Below are positions 1 through 8,394 of a stretch of 64,000 bases of DNA, piece after piece; position 1 is the first letter of the stretch, and each line of letters begins with the position of its first letter. The stretch is from an uncultured Peptococcaceae bacterium. Its GTDB lineage: Bacteria; Bacillota; Peptococcia; Peptococcales; Peptococcaceae. The notes beneath the pieces were generated by a model, which saw nothing but the letters and a program-made list of their open reading frames with translations, was not told the DNA's origin and ran no database searches. Both the position numbers and the translations under genes were made by a program. The stretch covers positions 27,237 to 91,236 of the forward strand of contig CAMYDW010000005.1 in NCBI GenBank assembly GCA_947254645.1, in the 5' to 3' direction.

Positions 1-422
1 TTGACGAAATCTCTTATTACATTCCTTCTGAGCAAGGTATTCTAGAACTCGTCAACAAAGAGTTCTTAGAAAAAGGCCATCTTATTAAAGCAGGTGACTT
101 AAATCTCGTCCCAATGGCAAAAGACGCCATCAGCGAAATTGATCAAAATGATACCAAACCACCAGCGCTCAATGAGTCTGATGATGTAGACGGTTCTTAT
201 TACGATACCAACAAAGCCTATCCAAACAGCCGTCATGGCGGCTCAACCTATCAGGGCTCTACAGGGGCCTACGTGCCACCTAGCGAACAAAACACTGGAC
301 AATCTAGCAGAGGGTCTTCTACTCAAACCACTCCAGCGCTTCCAAGTGTTGGCGGCAATGCCACCATCGTTCCTGCAACACCAGATAATAGTGGTAGCGG
401 CAATACCGCTCCTGCACAATAA
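1..422 (+). CDS. C-terminal end of an LCP-like envelope protein (5' truncated by window)
   Basis: An open frame enters from the window edge (codons from base 3) and stops at TAA 420-422. About 139 residues are visible. The first 45 include YYIPSEQGILELVNKEFLEK, which resembles the end of LytR-CpsA-Psr domains, enzymes that transfer anionic glycopolymers to peptidoglycan. The remaining ~90 residues are low-complexity Ser/Gly/Thr/Pro/Asn/Gln and look like a disordered extracellular tail. The catalytic part is outside the window, so the LCP assignment is an inference from a short match. A strong bidirectional terminator follows. It could instead be another secreted protein with a disordered tail. 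Confidence 0.5.
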   Translation, partial: DEISYYIPSEQGILELVNKEFLEKGHLIKAGDLNLVPMAKDAISEIDQNDTKPPALNESDDVDGSYYDTNKAYPNSRHGGSTYQGSTGAYVPPSEQNTGQSSRGSSTQTTPALPSVGGNATIVPATPDNSGSGNTAPAQ

Positions 423-426
423 TAAA

Positions 427-468
427 AAAACGCTTTAGACTCTTAGAAAGTCTAAAGCGTTTTTTTAT
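427..468. terminator. Bidirectional terminator between convergent genes
   Basis: A long stem ACGCTTTAGACT / AGTCTAAAGCGT with a short loop is flanked by an A-tract on the left and seven Ts on the right. It can therefore end both the LCP-like gene (plus) and the phosphatase gene (minus). Confidence 0.85.
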
Positions 469-481
469 TGTTTTAAAATTA

Positions 482-946
482 CTACTCGTTACGATGCTCT
501 AAGATATAAGCCAACAACCCCTTACATCCCTTTAAAACATCTTCGTAGATCTGTTCAAAATTACCTGTATACCAAGGATCTGCAATATCACCACTTTTAT
601 CAGCATAGTCCAAAAGCATAGAAAGCTTCCTGTCCTCCCCTGCTAAACGAAACATATTGCGATAATTCGCCTCATCCATACCAATCAGATACTCAAACAT
701 ATTATAATCTTCCAACGTCATCTGTCTTGCTTGATGTGGCACAACAGGAATCCCAACTTCCCCAAGCTTCTTAATGGTTCCAGCATGAGGCGAATTCCCA
801 ATCTCCTCTCTAGAGGTTCCAGCCGAATCAACAACAAACAGATTTTCCAATCCTTCTTCTTTAATTAAGTGCGTAAAAACAGATTCTGCCATCGTCGAAC
901 GACAAATATTGCCGTGGCAGACGAAGAGAATTTTAGTTACTGTCAT
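482..946 (-). CDS. Low-molecular-weight protein-tyrosine-phosphatase
   Basis: Cytoplasmic phosphatase of the LMW-PTP/arsenate reductase fold, 154 aa, the usual family length. The active-site P-loop CHGNICRS (C-X5-R-S) lies at the N-terminus after KILFV, and the general-acid loop is DPWYTG near the C-terminus. A longer frame reaches 985, but AAGGAG sits 6-8 nt upstream of the ATG at 946 and LMW-PTPs begin directly before the P-loop, so 946 is chosen. The gene appears to be on its own between terminators. Such enzymes often dephosphorylate BY-kinases of polysaccharide export or stress proteins; no kinase is visible here, so the substrate is unknown. Confidence 0.9.
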   Translation of the reverse strand: MTVTKILFVCHGNICRSTMAESVFTHLIKEEGLENLFVVDSAGTSREEIGNSPHAGTIKKLGEVGIPVVPHQARQMTLEDYNMFEYLIGMDEANYRNMFRLAGEDRKLSMLLDYADKSGDIADPWYTGNFEQIYEDVLKGCKGLLAYILEHRNE

Positions 947-1029
947 GTTTTGCTCCTTTATGCCTACTTTCTCCCCATTTTGCAAGGGGTGTAACTGGCT
1001 TTTGTTTAATTGATGTGATAAGTATAACC

Positions 1030-1260
1030 TTAAACTTCCTGATTTAATATTTTCATGACCATCTGCTGCATTTCCAGTGGGATTGGCCCGCCGTAAATCG
1101 CAGCAAACTTTTGGAGGTTTGGATCTAATTCACTGATAAGGTCATGTAATGCATCCAAGTTGGCGCCGTAGTACGCATCAAAGGATAAGCGTTCAGCGAT
1201 GTCTTTGTGAAAATCATCGATGGTTTGATAGTGATTGAAATTAATAATATGTGTAGTCAT
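1030..1260 (-). CDS. Barstar-family ribonuclease inhibitor
   Basis: A 76-aa acidic protein matching the barstar fold: an N-terminal strand, then DDFHKDIAERLSF, and the AYYGANLDALHDLI helix carrying Tyr and Asp residues that in barstar plug the barnase active site. It is slightly shorter than Bacillus barstar (~90 aa), mostly at the C-terminus. Its ATG overlaps the stop of the barnase gene (ATGA, 1257-1260), so inhibitor and toxin are translationally coupled with the toxin first. Its expected role is to protect the cytoplasm from enzyme that fails to be exported. Confidence 0.88.
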   Translation of the reverse strand: MTTHIINFNHYQTIDDFHKDIAERLSFDAYYGANLDALHDLISELDPNLQKFAAIYGGPIPLEMQQMVMKILNQEV

Positions 1261-1724
1261 TTTTTCTCTCCATATAATTCTTCAAAGGTTTTATAGTGAT
1301 CTTCGGTGTAGTAAATTTGTCCGTCATTCGAATAGATGATTCTTTTGGCATTTCGGTTGCCCTTTTGATAATCAATATCACATTCTCGATATATTCGTCC
1401 ATTTTTTTTCGGTAGTTTTCCTTCAAAATTACCAAACTTGTCCCCACCAATTGATTTGCCTGGTGCCACTTCATCTAATGTCCCTTTTTGCTTCCAACCT
1501 AATTTTTGCGCCTCACTTTTGGTGATATAATTTTGTGGTAATTTCTCATAGGTATGTAAATAAAGTGCGACGTCCTCTTTTGATGTATAGTTCCCCTCTT
1601 CTGACAGCTGATTTTGTTGGCTGATTGAAGGGGATGACCCTTGTTGGGCTGGCAAGCACCCTGTCATTCCAAGAAGAAGCACCAGACTTAAAATAAATGA
1701 TAATATTTTATTTCGTTTTTTCAT
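1257..1724 (-). CDS. Barnase-type secreted ribonuclease, predicted lipoprotein
   Basis: A 155-aa guanyl-preferring endoribonuclease. Residues 1-23 form a signal peptide ending in the lipobox LLGMTGC, so the mature enzyme should be lipid-anchored; Bacillus barnase is freely secreted. After a ~35-residue Ser/Gln linker comes the barnase domain: LPQNYITKSEAQKLGW, then the PGKSIGGD loop. The catalytic residues are visible: Glu in YRECDIDY, Arg in KRIIYS and His in TEDHYKTF (barnase E73, R87 and H102). An AAAGGA site lies 6 nt before the ATG. It forms an operon with barstar. It may act in nutrient scavenging or interbacterial competition; which one cannot be told from sequence. Confidence 0.9.
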   Translation of the reverse strand: MKKRNKILSFILSLVLLLGMTGCLPAQQGSSPSISQQNQLSEEGNYTSKEDVALYLHTYEKLPQNYITKSEAQKLGWKQKGTLDEVAPGKSIGGDKFGNFEGKLPKKNGRIYRECDIDYQKGNRNAKRIIYSNDGQIYYTEDHYKTFEELYGEKK

Positions 1725-1754
1725 AGGAATTCCTTTCTTATTCGCGATACTTTC

Positions 1755-1783
1755 ATAATAATGAACTTAATATTTTTTTGCAA
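1755..1783 (-). promoter_or_regulatory. Predicted sigma-A promoter of the barnase-barstar operon
   Basis: On the minus strand TTGCAA (1778-1783) is followed after 17 nt by TATTAT (1755-1760), just upstream of the barnase gene and just after the rlpA terminator. Confidence 0.6.
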
Positions 1784-1787
1784 ACAA

Positions 1788-1820
1788 AAAAGCCATTTAG
1801 CGCAACGCTAAATGGCTTTT
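1788..1820 (-). terminator. rlpA terminator
   Basis: The inverted repeat AAGCCATTTAGCG / CGCTAAATGGCTT is followed on the minus strand by a T-tract, immediately after the rlpA stop codon. Confidence 0.85.
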
Positions 1821-1822
1821 GC

Positions 1823-2608
1823 TTAGTTTAAAATTTCAAGAGAAACGGGTGCAATACCACTAGATACCATATTAATATCAGAAGCAGCTTGCATAGAAAG
1901 ATCAATCACACGTCCTGGCGCAAATGGTCCACGGTCGGTGATACGGACAATAACAGATTTTCCATTATTTTGATTGGTAACACGGACACGGGTACCAAAA
2001 GGTAAATATTTGTGTGCAGCAGTATAATCATACATATTAAATACTTCACCACTTGCAGTATAATTGCCATGTAACCCAGCACCATACCAAGTTGCAATAC
2101 CACTTTCATAGTAGGTGGCCGTTTGTGCTTGTGGTTGTGCAACGGGTTGGCTTTCTTGGACATAGGTATTGAGATTCTTTAGGCTCATTGGTTGTGTCGC
2201 ATCCAATAATTGACTCTTCAATACACCATTTTTTTCAGTAAAAGATACATTACTGAGAACAGTTTCAAAAAACTTAGTAGGTAATTGGATTCTATTATCT
2301 ACGGTTGAATATTGAAATCCACCAACAGGGGTTTCAACTTGTTGCGTATCACGATTAACGACTACTTCATACTTTTGCCCGTTCATGGCAAATGTAATTT
2401 TTTCGGTTTGAACTTTTTCCCAACCAACTTCAACACCAAGTTTGGTCATCATGTCGCGTACAGGATAATAATTTTCTGCCACAGCAGTATACGCACCATT
2501 ATCTGCTTGAGTATTCATATCAGCGGCGTTGGCCCAGAATGGCATTGCGACAGTACCCACTGCCATCATTGTCATACCTGCCACAAATTGCTTTACCTTT
2601 TTATTCAA
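1823..2608 (-). CDS. RlpA-like double-psi beta-barrel protein with stalk domain
   Basis: Exported envelope protein, 261 aa. A signal peptide (NKKVKQFVAGMTMMAVGTVA... ANA) is followed by a ~100-residue segment resembling the copper-amine-oxidase N-terminal-like domain common on surface proteins of Negativicutes and Clostridia. The C-terminal ~90 residues are an RlpA domain: GIATWYGAGLHGN, ASGEVFNMYDYTAAH, LPFGTRVRVTN, VRITDRGPF and RVIDLS. RlpA proteins bind or cleave denuded peptidoglycan at septa. I chose a TTG start at 2608, because AAGGAG (2618-2623) sits 9 nt before it and the signal peptide starts there; the longer frame to 2689 would read through this ribosome-binding site. It is flanked by its own promoter and terminator. 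Confidence 0.85.
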   Translation of the reverse strand: MNKKVKQFVAGMTMMAVGTVAMPFWANAADMNTQADNGAYTAVAENYYPVRDMMTKLGVEVGWEKVQTEKITFAMNGQKYEVVVNRDTQQVETPVGGFQYSTVDNRIQLPTKFFETVLSNVSFTEKNGVLKSQLLDATQPMSLKNLNTYVQESQPVAQPQAQTATYYESGIATWYGAGLHGNYTASGEVFNMYDYTAAHKYLPFGTRVRVTNQNNGKSVIVRITDRGPFAPGRVIDLSMQAASDINMVSSGIAPVSLEILN

Positions 2609-2701
2609 ATAAATACACTCCTTCATTTTTAGGTAACCGTCTTTACCACGATCACTTTCTCTGTGAATTTGCGTTCTTAGCTTTTTCACATCACAACGAT
2701 A

Positions 2702-2730
2702 ATTATAAAGTAGATTAAATACGAGGTAAA
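2702..2730 (-). promoter_or_regulatory. Predicted rlpA promoter
   Basis: TTTACC (minus, 2725-2730) and TATAAT (2702-2707) are separated by 17 nt. The implied start near 2695 leaves a leader of about 85 nt before the TTG start. Confidence 0.6.
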
Positions 2731-2987
2731 GTTTTTGGAGCGCATGTAGGAATTTTTAACCATTCATTCACTTATTATATTTTTTAGATTATTTTTTTCT
2801 ATTATGGTTTAATTTTGTAACGTCTTATTTATTTTTAAAGTTGTTTTTACTGTATCATCTGTTCTTTTATATGACTGCTTTTTCATAAACTCAATTTATT
2901 ATATATATTCATATAATTTATTATTTACAAACATTCAACAGTTTATCTTTTGTAAATGAAAGCAAGGATAAAAGTAACAAAATAAAC

Positions 2988-3027
2988 AAAAGCGTATATT
3001 TCCCCTTAGAGAAACATACGCTTTTTA
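2988..3027 (-). terminator. Terminator after nnrD
   Basis: AAGCGTATGTTTC pairs with GAAATATACGCTT on the minus strand and is followed by a T-rich tract just past the nnrD stop. Confidence 0.75.
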
Positions 3028-4560
3028 TTACTCAAATTTCCTCACAATATCAGAAAGGCTATCAATGATATCTGTTGCCATAGAAGAGACAACGCCCTTT
3101 TGCGATGCCAGATACTCTCCTGATAGTCCATGTAAAAGAACGCCTGCACAGGCAGCATCATAAGCCTCTAAACCATTGGCTGCAAAAGCAGCAATGATGC
3201 CTGTTAAAACATCTCCACTTCCAGCTGTTGCAAGAGCAACACTATCATGTGGATTGATGGAAAAAGCACCTGTTGGACTTGCGATAATGGTATGATGTCC
3301 TTTCAATACCACGGTACATTTAAACTGACGTGCCATTTTTCTCGTCAAAGAAAGGCGATTTTCTTGTATTTCTAGAATACTTTTTCCTAATAGTCTTGCC
3401 ATTTCTCCTGGATGTGGTGTTAGAATGCACTGTGCCTGTGTTTTGCGTAATGGCTCACCATCGCCTTCAGCAAGTATATTAAGGGCATCTGCGTCAATAA
3501 TCACGGTGCCTGTTGCTCGTTTTAACAATTCGAATAGCACATTTTGCTTTTCTTCACTGGTTCCCATGCCAGGTCCAATAATTTGAACATTGGTTTTTTC
3601 TAGTAAGCTAGATATAGCGGCAGGATTTGGCCACTCTATTGGTTGAGCCATCACCTCTGGAATAGCAGTCGCCACAGTAGTAAAGATTCCTTTGTCCACT
3701 AGAGCGGTTACAACCCCAGCCCCTGCGCGGAATGCCGCTTTTGAAGCGAGCACACAGGCCCCGCCCATGCCAATACGTCCGGCAACAATACCAATATGCC
3801 CAAATTTATTCTTATGGCTATGCGGTTCTCTTTTAAGCCACATCTTCCTAAGCCAAGTTTCCTCCAGTAAGCGTCCTTGAATACCTGCACGTTCTGCGGT
3901 TTCTTCTGGAATGCCAATAGATAACACCCTTAACATCCCAACTTTATTCGCACTTTCTTTTAGAAATTGTCCTTGTTTTGGAAAACCCAGGGTGTAGGTA
4001 AAATCCGCTTGCACACAATCCCCTAATATTTCACCACTACTGCCATTTAGCCCTGATGGTATATCAATAGCTATACGTGTGATTTTCTTAGCATTGATAA
4101 TTTGAATGGCTTCCATCATCATATTGCTCAAGCCTCGTGTTAAGCCTGTCCCAAAGAGACAATCAATTGCCACATCGCTAAAGCTCAGCTGCGCTTTTAG
4201 AATATTGAGTTTCTGTAAATTGTCGATATCGATGTATTTGATGCCTAAGTTTTCTATGATTTGAAAATTCACAGCAGCTTCTTCCGAAAGATTTTTTTCG
4301 CCTTCATAGAGCATCGCGACAACCACACTTTGATGACCGTGTTGCCATAACTGTCTCGCCAACACCAGACCATCTCCGCCATTATTGCCACAGCCACAGA
4401 TAATCAGAATACGCTTATCCTCTAATGGGATGATGTCTTTTTGTAATTGTTGAAAAATTGCTATGCCAGCATTTTCCATTAAAATGAGTGAAGGAATCCC
4501 CCATTCATGGATGGTTGCTTGATCCAAGAGACGCATCTCTTCATTATTTACCAAGAACAT
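3028..4560 (-). CDS. nnrD: Bifunctional NAD(P)H-hydrate epimerase / ADP-dependent NAD(P)H-hydrate dehydratase
   Basis: Metabolite-repair enzyme, 510 aa, the standard length of the fused form. Residues 1-~215 are the YjeF_N epimerase domain (MRLLDQATIHEWGIPSLILM, then CGCGNNGGDGLV). Residues ~225-505 are the ADP-dependent carbohydrate-kinase-like dehydratase (HKNKFGHIGIVAG, IIDADALNIL, LTPHPGEMARLL, VALATAGSGDVLTG). It epimerises and dehydrates damaged NADH and NADPH hydrates. GGAGGG lies before the ATG. It sits directly after acpS with 4 nt between, as in many Bacillota, and is the last gene of the cdaA-cdaR-glmM-acpS-nnrD run. Confidence 0.95.
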   Translation of the reverse strand: MFLVNNEEMRLLDQATIHEWGIPSLILMENAGIAIFQQLQKDIIPLEDKRILIICGCGNNGGDGLVLARQLWQHGHQSVVVAMLYEGEKNLSEEAAVNFQIIENLGIKYIDIDNLQKLNILKAQLSFSDVAIDCLFGTGLTRGLSNMMMEAIQIINAKKITRIAIDIPSGLNGSSGEILGDCVQADFTYTLGFPKQGQFLKESANKVGMLRVLSIGIPEETAERAGIQGRLLEETWLRKMWLKREPHSHKNKFGHIGIVAGRIGMGGACVLASKAAFRAGAGVVTALVDKGIFTTVATAIPEVMAQPIEWPNPAAISSLLEKTNVQIIGPGMGTSEEKQNVLFELLKRATGTVIIDADALNILAEGDGEPLRKTQAQCILTPHPGEMARLLGKSILEIQENRLSLTRKMARQFKCTVVLKGHHTIIASPTGAFSINPHDSVALATAGSGDVLTGIIAAFAANGLEAYDAACAGVLLHGLSGEYLASQKGVVSSMATDIIDSLSDIVRKFE

Positions 4561-4564
4561 TCCA

Positions 4565-4939
4565 TTATCCCTCCAATATAATCATTGCTGTCGCCATGTT
4601 TTTCTCATGACTGATGGTACAATGAATGCTTTTTACACCAAGTGCCTCCGCCTTTTGTTTTGCTTCATTGTGAAGAATAACCTCAGGGGCACCTGCCTTC
4701 GATTTTAGAATTTCAATATCACGCCATCCCACTTTGCCAATGCCTGTTCCCAGCGCCTTTGATACTGCCTCTTTAGCCGCAAAACGTCCTGCTAAGTGGC
4801 TAAAGCTTACCATTGGTGCTAAGCAAATTTCTTGTTCATTATCTGTAAAAATACGTGTAACAAACTGCGAATGACGTTTGTAGGCCGACTCAATGCGTGG
4901 TATTTCTACCAAATCAATACCAATTCCTATGATTGCCAT
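4565..4939 (-). CDS. acpS: Holo-[acyl-carrier-protein] synthase
   Basis: Cytoplasmic phosphopantetheinyl transferase of 124 aa that moves 4'-phosphopantetheine from CoA to the acyl carrier protein. GIGIDLVEIPRIE carries the metal-binding Asp, RFAAKEAVSKALG the catalytic Glu/Lys helix, and HCTISHEKNMATA the C-terminal motif. Length and order are typical. It lies 2 nt after glmM and 4 nt before nnrD, so it is almost certainly cotranscribed. Confidence 0.95.
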   Translation of the reverse strand: MAIIGIGIDLVEIPRIESAYKRHSQFVTRIFTDNEQEICLAPMVSFSHLAGRFAAKEAVSKALGTGIGKVGWRDIEILKSKAGAPEVILHNEAKQKAEALGVKSIHCTISHEKNMATAMIILEG

Positions 4940-4941
4940 CT

Positions 4942-6288
4942 TTATTTTCCAATAACATTGCGGACAGTATCTGCAATGTTTTCTGCCATTTGATTGATGG
5001 TTTCTTGCTCCTCACCTTCTACCATGACACGCAAAAGATTCTCTGTGCCAGAAGCACGAACCAATACACGTCCTGTGCGGCCTAAGGCTGCATTCACCTC
5101 AGCAATTGCTTGTTGAATTGCCGTCTGCTCTTCCCAGCCTTCTTTTTGTCGTACTGGTACATTAATAAGCACTTGTGGAAGGCTCATCATCTCTTTTGCT
5201 AAGGTGCTCAATGGTTTATTCGTATGGCACATGATATTCAGTAGCATAATGGCACTGATTAATCCATCACCAGTGCTGTTGTAATCTCTAAAAATAATAT
5301 GTCCTGATTGCTCGCCACCGATGATTGCACCAGTTGCTTGTAAAGCTTCATTGACATAGCGATCGCCAACATTGGTTTCTACTATTTCAATGCCTGCATT
5401 TTCCATTGCAATACGCAATCCAAGATTACTCATGACAGTTGCAACGAGTTGATTATTGACTAAGCGATTTTCGTTTTTAAGGGCAATGGCATAAATGGCC
5501 ATTAAATGATCTCCATCGACCAGCTGACCAAATTCATCGACTGCCAGAAAACGATCGGCATCACCATCAAAGGCCAAACCTATATCCGCCCCTTCTTGGC
5601 GTACCATTTCCTGCAAGCGCTCTGGATGTGTAGAGCCACAAGCTACATTAATATTCACACCATCAGGTTGATGTGAAATCATTGTTACCTTGAAACCAGC
5701 TTCTTTAAAAATCGTCTCAGCAATCGGACTGGCCGAACCATTGGCGCAGTCAATCACTAAATGATAACTCGTATTTTGACAAGTAATCATTTGTTGTAAA
5801 AAGTCTTGATAATGAAGAATACCTACAGGGTCCTCGACGATGCGACCAATATTGTCCCCATTTACACCTTCTATAGGGGCATCGCTTTGCAAATAAACCT
5901 CAATCGCAGCTTCTTGCGCATCACTCAATTTATGTCCTGTATGGTTAAAAAATTTAATCCCATTATCTTCAAAAGGGTTGTGACTTGCTGAAATCACTGC
6001 CCCTGCCATAGCATGATATTTTCTTACCAAATAAGCCACTGCTGGCGTTGGCAAAAGGCCCACACTGATTACCTGCACCCCAACAGATGTCAAGCCTGCA
6101 CTAAGAGCCGCTTCAAGCATCTGGCCAGAAATACGGCTATCACGACCAATCACAACTGTTGCTGATTCAGCCTCATTTGCATCTAAAAAAACACGACCAG
6201 CAGCTTGCCCGAGCTTCATCGCAAGCTCTACTGTAAGCACACGGCCAGCTTCCCCACGAATGCCATCTGTTCCAAATAATTTTGCCAT
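4942..6288 (-). CDS. glmM: Phosphoglucosamine mutase
   Basis: Converts glucosamine-6-phosphate to glucosamine-1-phosphate for UDP-GlcNAc and peptidoglycan synthesis; 448 aa. The phosphoserine loop is SASHNP (VISASHNPFEDNGIKFF), the metal loop DGDADR, the sugar loop GGEQSGHIIF, and the phosphate-binding loop RASGTENLLRVM. An upstream in-frame ATG at 6294 is only 1 nt from AGGAG, whereas the ATG at 6288 has 7-nt spacing and gives the conserved start AKLFGTDGIRG. It is in the conserved cdaA-cdaR-glmM operon; in Bacillus and Lactococcus GlmM physically binds and inhibits CdaA. Confidence 0.96.
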   Translation of the reverse strand: MAKLFGTDGIRGEAGRVLTVELAMKLGQAAGRVFLDANEAESATVVIGRDSRISGQMLEAALSAGLTSVGVQVISVGLLPTPAVAYLVRKYHAMAGAVISASHNPFEDNGIKFFNHTGHKLSDAQEAAIEVYLQSDAPIEGVNGDNIGRIVEDPVGILHYQDFLQQMITCQNTSYHLVIDCANGSASPIAETIFKEAGFKVTMISHQPDGVNINVACGSTHPERLQEMVRQEGADIGLAFDGDADRFLAVDEFGQLVDGDHLMAIYAIALKNENRLVNNQLVATVMSNLGLRIAMENAGIEIVETNVGDRYVNEALQATGAIIGGEQSGHIIFRDYNSTGDGLISAIMLLNIMCHTNKPLSTLAKEMMSLPQVLINVPVRQKEGWEEQTAIQQAIAEVNAALGRTGRVLVRASGTENLLRVMVEGEEQETINQMAENIADTVRNVIGK

Positions 6289-6301
6289 AAACATACTCCT
6301 T

Positions 6302-7489
6302 TTAACTTTTACTAATGAGTTGAACGCTACTTGGTGAGATGTTCTCTACCGTTAATCCTTCAATATTCATCAGTTGTACGCGTTCCATCATCGAAAAATC
6401 TGTTATTTTATCTACATTGACAAAGGCGCTCAACTTATCCCCAGCGTCTTTATAGCCTTCCTCCATATGATAAGTCACTTGCACGATTGATGTTTCAAGT
6501 TGAAAATTGCCTGCCGCCTTTCCTTGTAATTGTACTGGTACCATTTTTGTCATGGTCCTCTCAACAGTGTTTTTATTGCCTTTGTTAATTGTCAGTGTCA
6601 CTTGCACGGCCATTGGTTGCGACAAATGCTTGCCCATTAAATTCACTGTTTTTGTGGTGCTCTCTGTCAAGGAGCTGATATCTATCTTTTCTGTTTTTAC
6701 AGTGAGTATTTTAGAGAGTTCATCAGGGGTTCCTGATACAGTGGCCATGGTAGGCGTCACATCTACAGCCGTCAATTCATAACCTGCTGGCAAGCTACCT
6801 GTTAATTGTGCTTGAATTGGCAATTCCTTCTCTATCACATTCTGTTCAACGGTTGCCTGCAAGTGTATACGTGATGGATAGGCTTTTATTTCTTCCGCTT
6901 CTATTCGAGTACCGTCTTTGTCAAAAAATACCACTGGTACTTCCTTATCTACATTTTCTGTCAATTGAGAAAGATCCACCGCAACACCCACACTAGAAAT
7001 TTGTGATAACATATTCAAATTTCCAGAAACAAAAACTTCCCCTGGATCTACAGAGAGATTCTTTAGGGTAACACCCTCTGGTAAGGTACCTGAACGCAAA
7101 ATTGAAACCTTCATTCTCATACCTTCTCGTTGCTCTATATGAACCGAAACCTGCTCAGGATCTAATTTTGTAATTTTAATCATACTTGGACCATTGATCT
7201 TAACATCCACTTGATGTTCACCAACATCCTTATTTTTCAAATCCAATACAGCACGAAAATCTTGTTCATTCACTGCAGACAACTTCGTTTCTCTGCCCCT
7301 TACGGTGAGCCTGATGGTATCACTTGATAGCGTAGCTGTCTTATCCTCTGCTAAATTAATAATACTTACAGGGACTTGAATGGTGTGTTCCACTACTGGA
7401 TTTTTTTCAATTCCTACATAAAGCCACAAAATAAGTGCAAAAATAAGTGCCAACAGTTTTAATGTTACATCATCTTTCTTCCACTGCAT
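6302..7489 (-). CDS. cdaR: CdaA regulatory protein, YbbR-domain
   Basis: Membrane-anchored regulator of 395 aa. One N-terminal membrane segment (LLALIFALILWLYVGI) is followed by repeated YbbR domains of ~80 residues, each with the pattern (L)PVxxxNL...VSGxxxxLSxI, facing outside. In studied Bacillota CdaR binds and modulates the diadenylate cyclase CdaA. It overlaps the cdaA stop by 1 nt (7489), consistent with coupling, and is followed by glmM. Confidence 0.93.
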   Translation of the reverse strand: MQWKKDDVTLKLLALIFALILWLYVGIEKNPVVEHTIQVPVSIINLAEDKTATLSSDTIRLTVRGRETKLSAVNEQDFRAVLDLKNKDVGEHQVDVKINGPSMIKITKLDPEQVSVHIEQREGMRMKVSILRSGTLPEGVTLKNLSVDPGEVFVSGNLNMLSQISSVGVAVDLSQLTENVDKEVPVVFFDKDGTRIEAEEIKAYPSRIHLQATVEQNVIEKELPIQAQLTGSLPAGYELTAVDVTPTMATVSGTPDELSKILTVKTEKIDISSLTESTTKTVNLMGKHLSQPMAVQVTLTINKGNKNTVERTMTKMVPVQLQGKAAGNFQLETSIVQVTYHMEEGYKDAGDKLSAFVNVDKITDFSMMERVQLMNIEGLTVENISPSSVQLISKS

Positions 7490-8310
7490 TAGCTAAACAC
7501 CTTCTTTACACGATCCCAAAAAGAGGTATTTTGAGGCTGTTCCAAGCTTTTTTTCAACACTTTGATAAGATCTTCCTTTGATAGATTATAGCGCAAGCGG
7601 CCATGTTCAACGACAGACATCGCACCTGTTTCCTCTGACACCACTGCCACAACTGCATCGCTTACCTCTGAAAGACCAATCGCAGCACGATGACGAGTCC
7701 CTAGCTTCATGGAAATATTCGCATTATCCGAAAGTGGCAAAAAACAGCTTGCCGCTATAATTTGATTTCCGTGGATAATGACGGCCCCATCATGCAGAGG
7801 TGTATTCACAATAAAAATATTTTTTAAAAGTGCTGCTGATAATTGTCCATTGATGGCGATACCTGTTGCCACATATTCCATCAGTTGGTTTTCACGTGCT
7901 ATGGCAATAAGAATACCAGTTTTGCTCTCACTGGCGGCCTCCATGCAGCTGACGATATGCGCAATTTGCTCTGTTGCGGCTTTTTCATCAATCGTTTTAT
8001 GATTTAAAAAAACAGCTGTTCCAGAGCCAAGTCGTTCCAACGCACGACGTAATTCTGGTGCAAAAATCACTGGAATGGCTATAATAAACATCCGTTGTAA
8101 CTGTACCAATACCCAGTTCACTGTGGATAAGCCGATGTATTCACTAATCACTGTAAAACCTAATAACACAGCAACCCCTTTTGCTAACGGAACTGCTCTG
8201 GTTCCTCGAACCATTTCTAAAATCTTATAAATGGCAAAGGCGATGATAAGAATGTCTATTAAATTTATTGGATAGATTAGTGATGGAAAATTTGTGAGAA
8301 AACTCGTCAC
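7489..8310 (-). CDS. cdaA: Diadenylate cyclase CdaA
   Basis: Membrane-bound c-di-AMP synthase, 273 aa. Three N-terminal membrane segments (about residues 10-90) precede a DAC domain with the catalytic motifs DGA (PLHDGAVIIHG) and RHR (LGTRHRAAIG). It joins two ATP molecules into cyclic di-AMP, controlling potassium/osmolyte uptake and cell-wall stress. The start is a GTG. It heads the cdaA-cdaR-glmM-acpS-nnrD run. A second diadenylate cyclase, DisA, is encoded at 36.4 kb. Confidence 0.95.
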   Translation of the reverse strand: MTSFLTNFPSLIYPINLIDILIIAFAIYKILEMVRGTRAVPLAKGVAVLLGFTVISEYIGLSTVNWVLVQLQRMFIIAIPVIFAPELRRALERLGSGTAVFLNHKTIDEKAATEQIAHIVSCMEAASESKTGILIAIARENQLMEYVATGIAINGQLSAALLKNIFIVNTPLHDGAVIIHGNQIIAASCFLPLSDNANISMKLGTRHRAAIGLSEVSDAVVAVVSEETGAMSVVEHGRLRYNLSKEDLIKVLKKSLEQPQNTSFWDRVKKVFS

Positions 8311-8394
8311 ACTTCCACACCCTTTCTATGAACAAGTCTATTTCTATTGTACAACATTGATTCCGAGAATTCATCATGATTTGGTTAAAACTAT

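Larger units (their letters stand above)
2609..3027. other. AT-rich intergenic region upstream of rlpA
   Basis: No gene is seen in these ~420 bases. They hold the rlpA promoter, an ~85-nt leader with two small hairpins (around TCAC-N7-GTGA and GGTAA-N6-TTACC), a very AT-rich stretch (about 2760-2960), and the nnrD terminator at the far end. The leader does not match a riboswitch class I can recognise. Confidence 0.6.
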
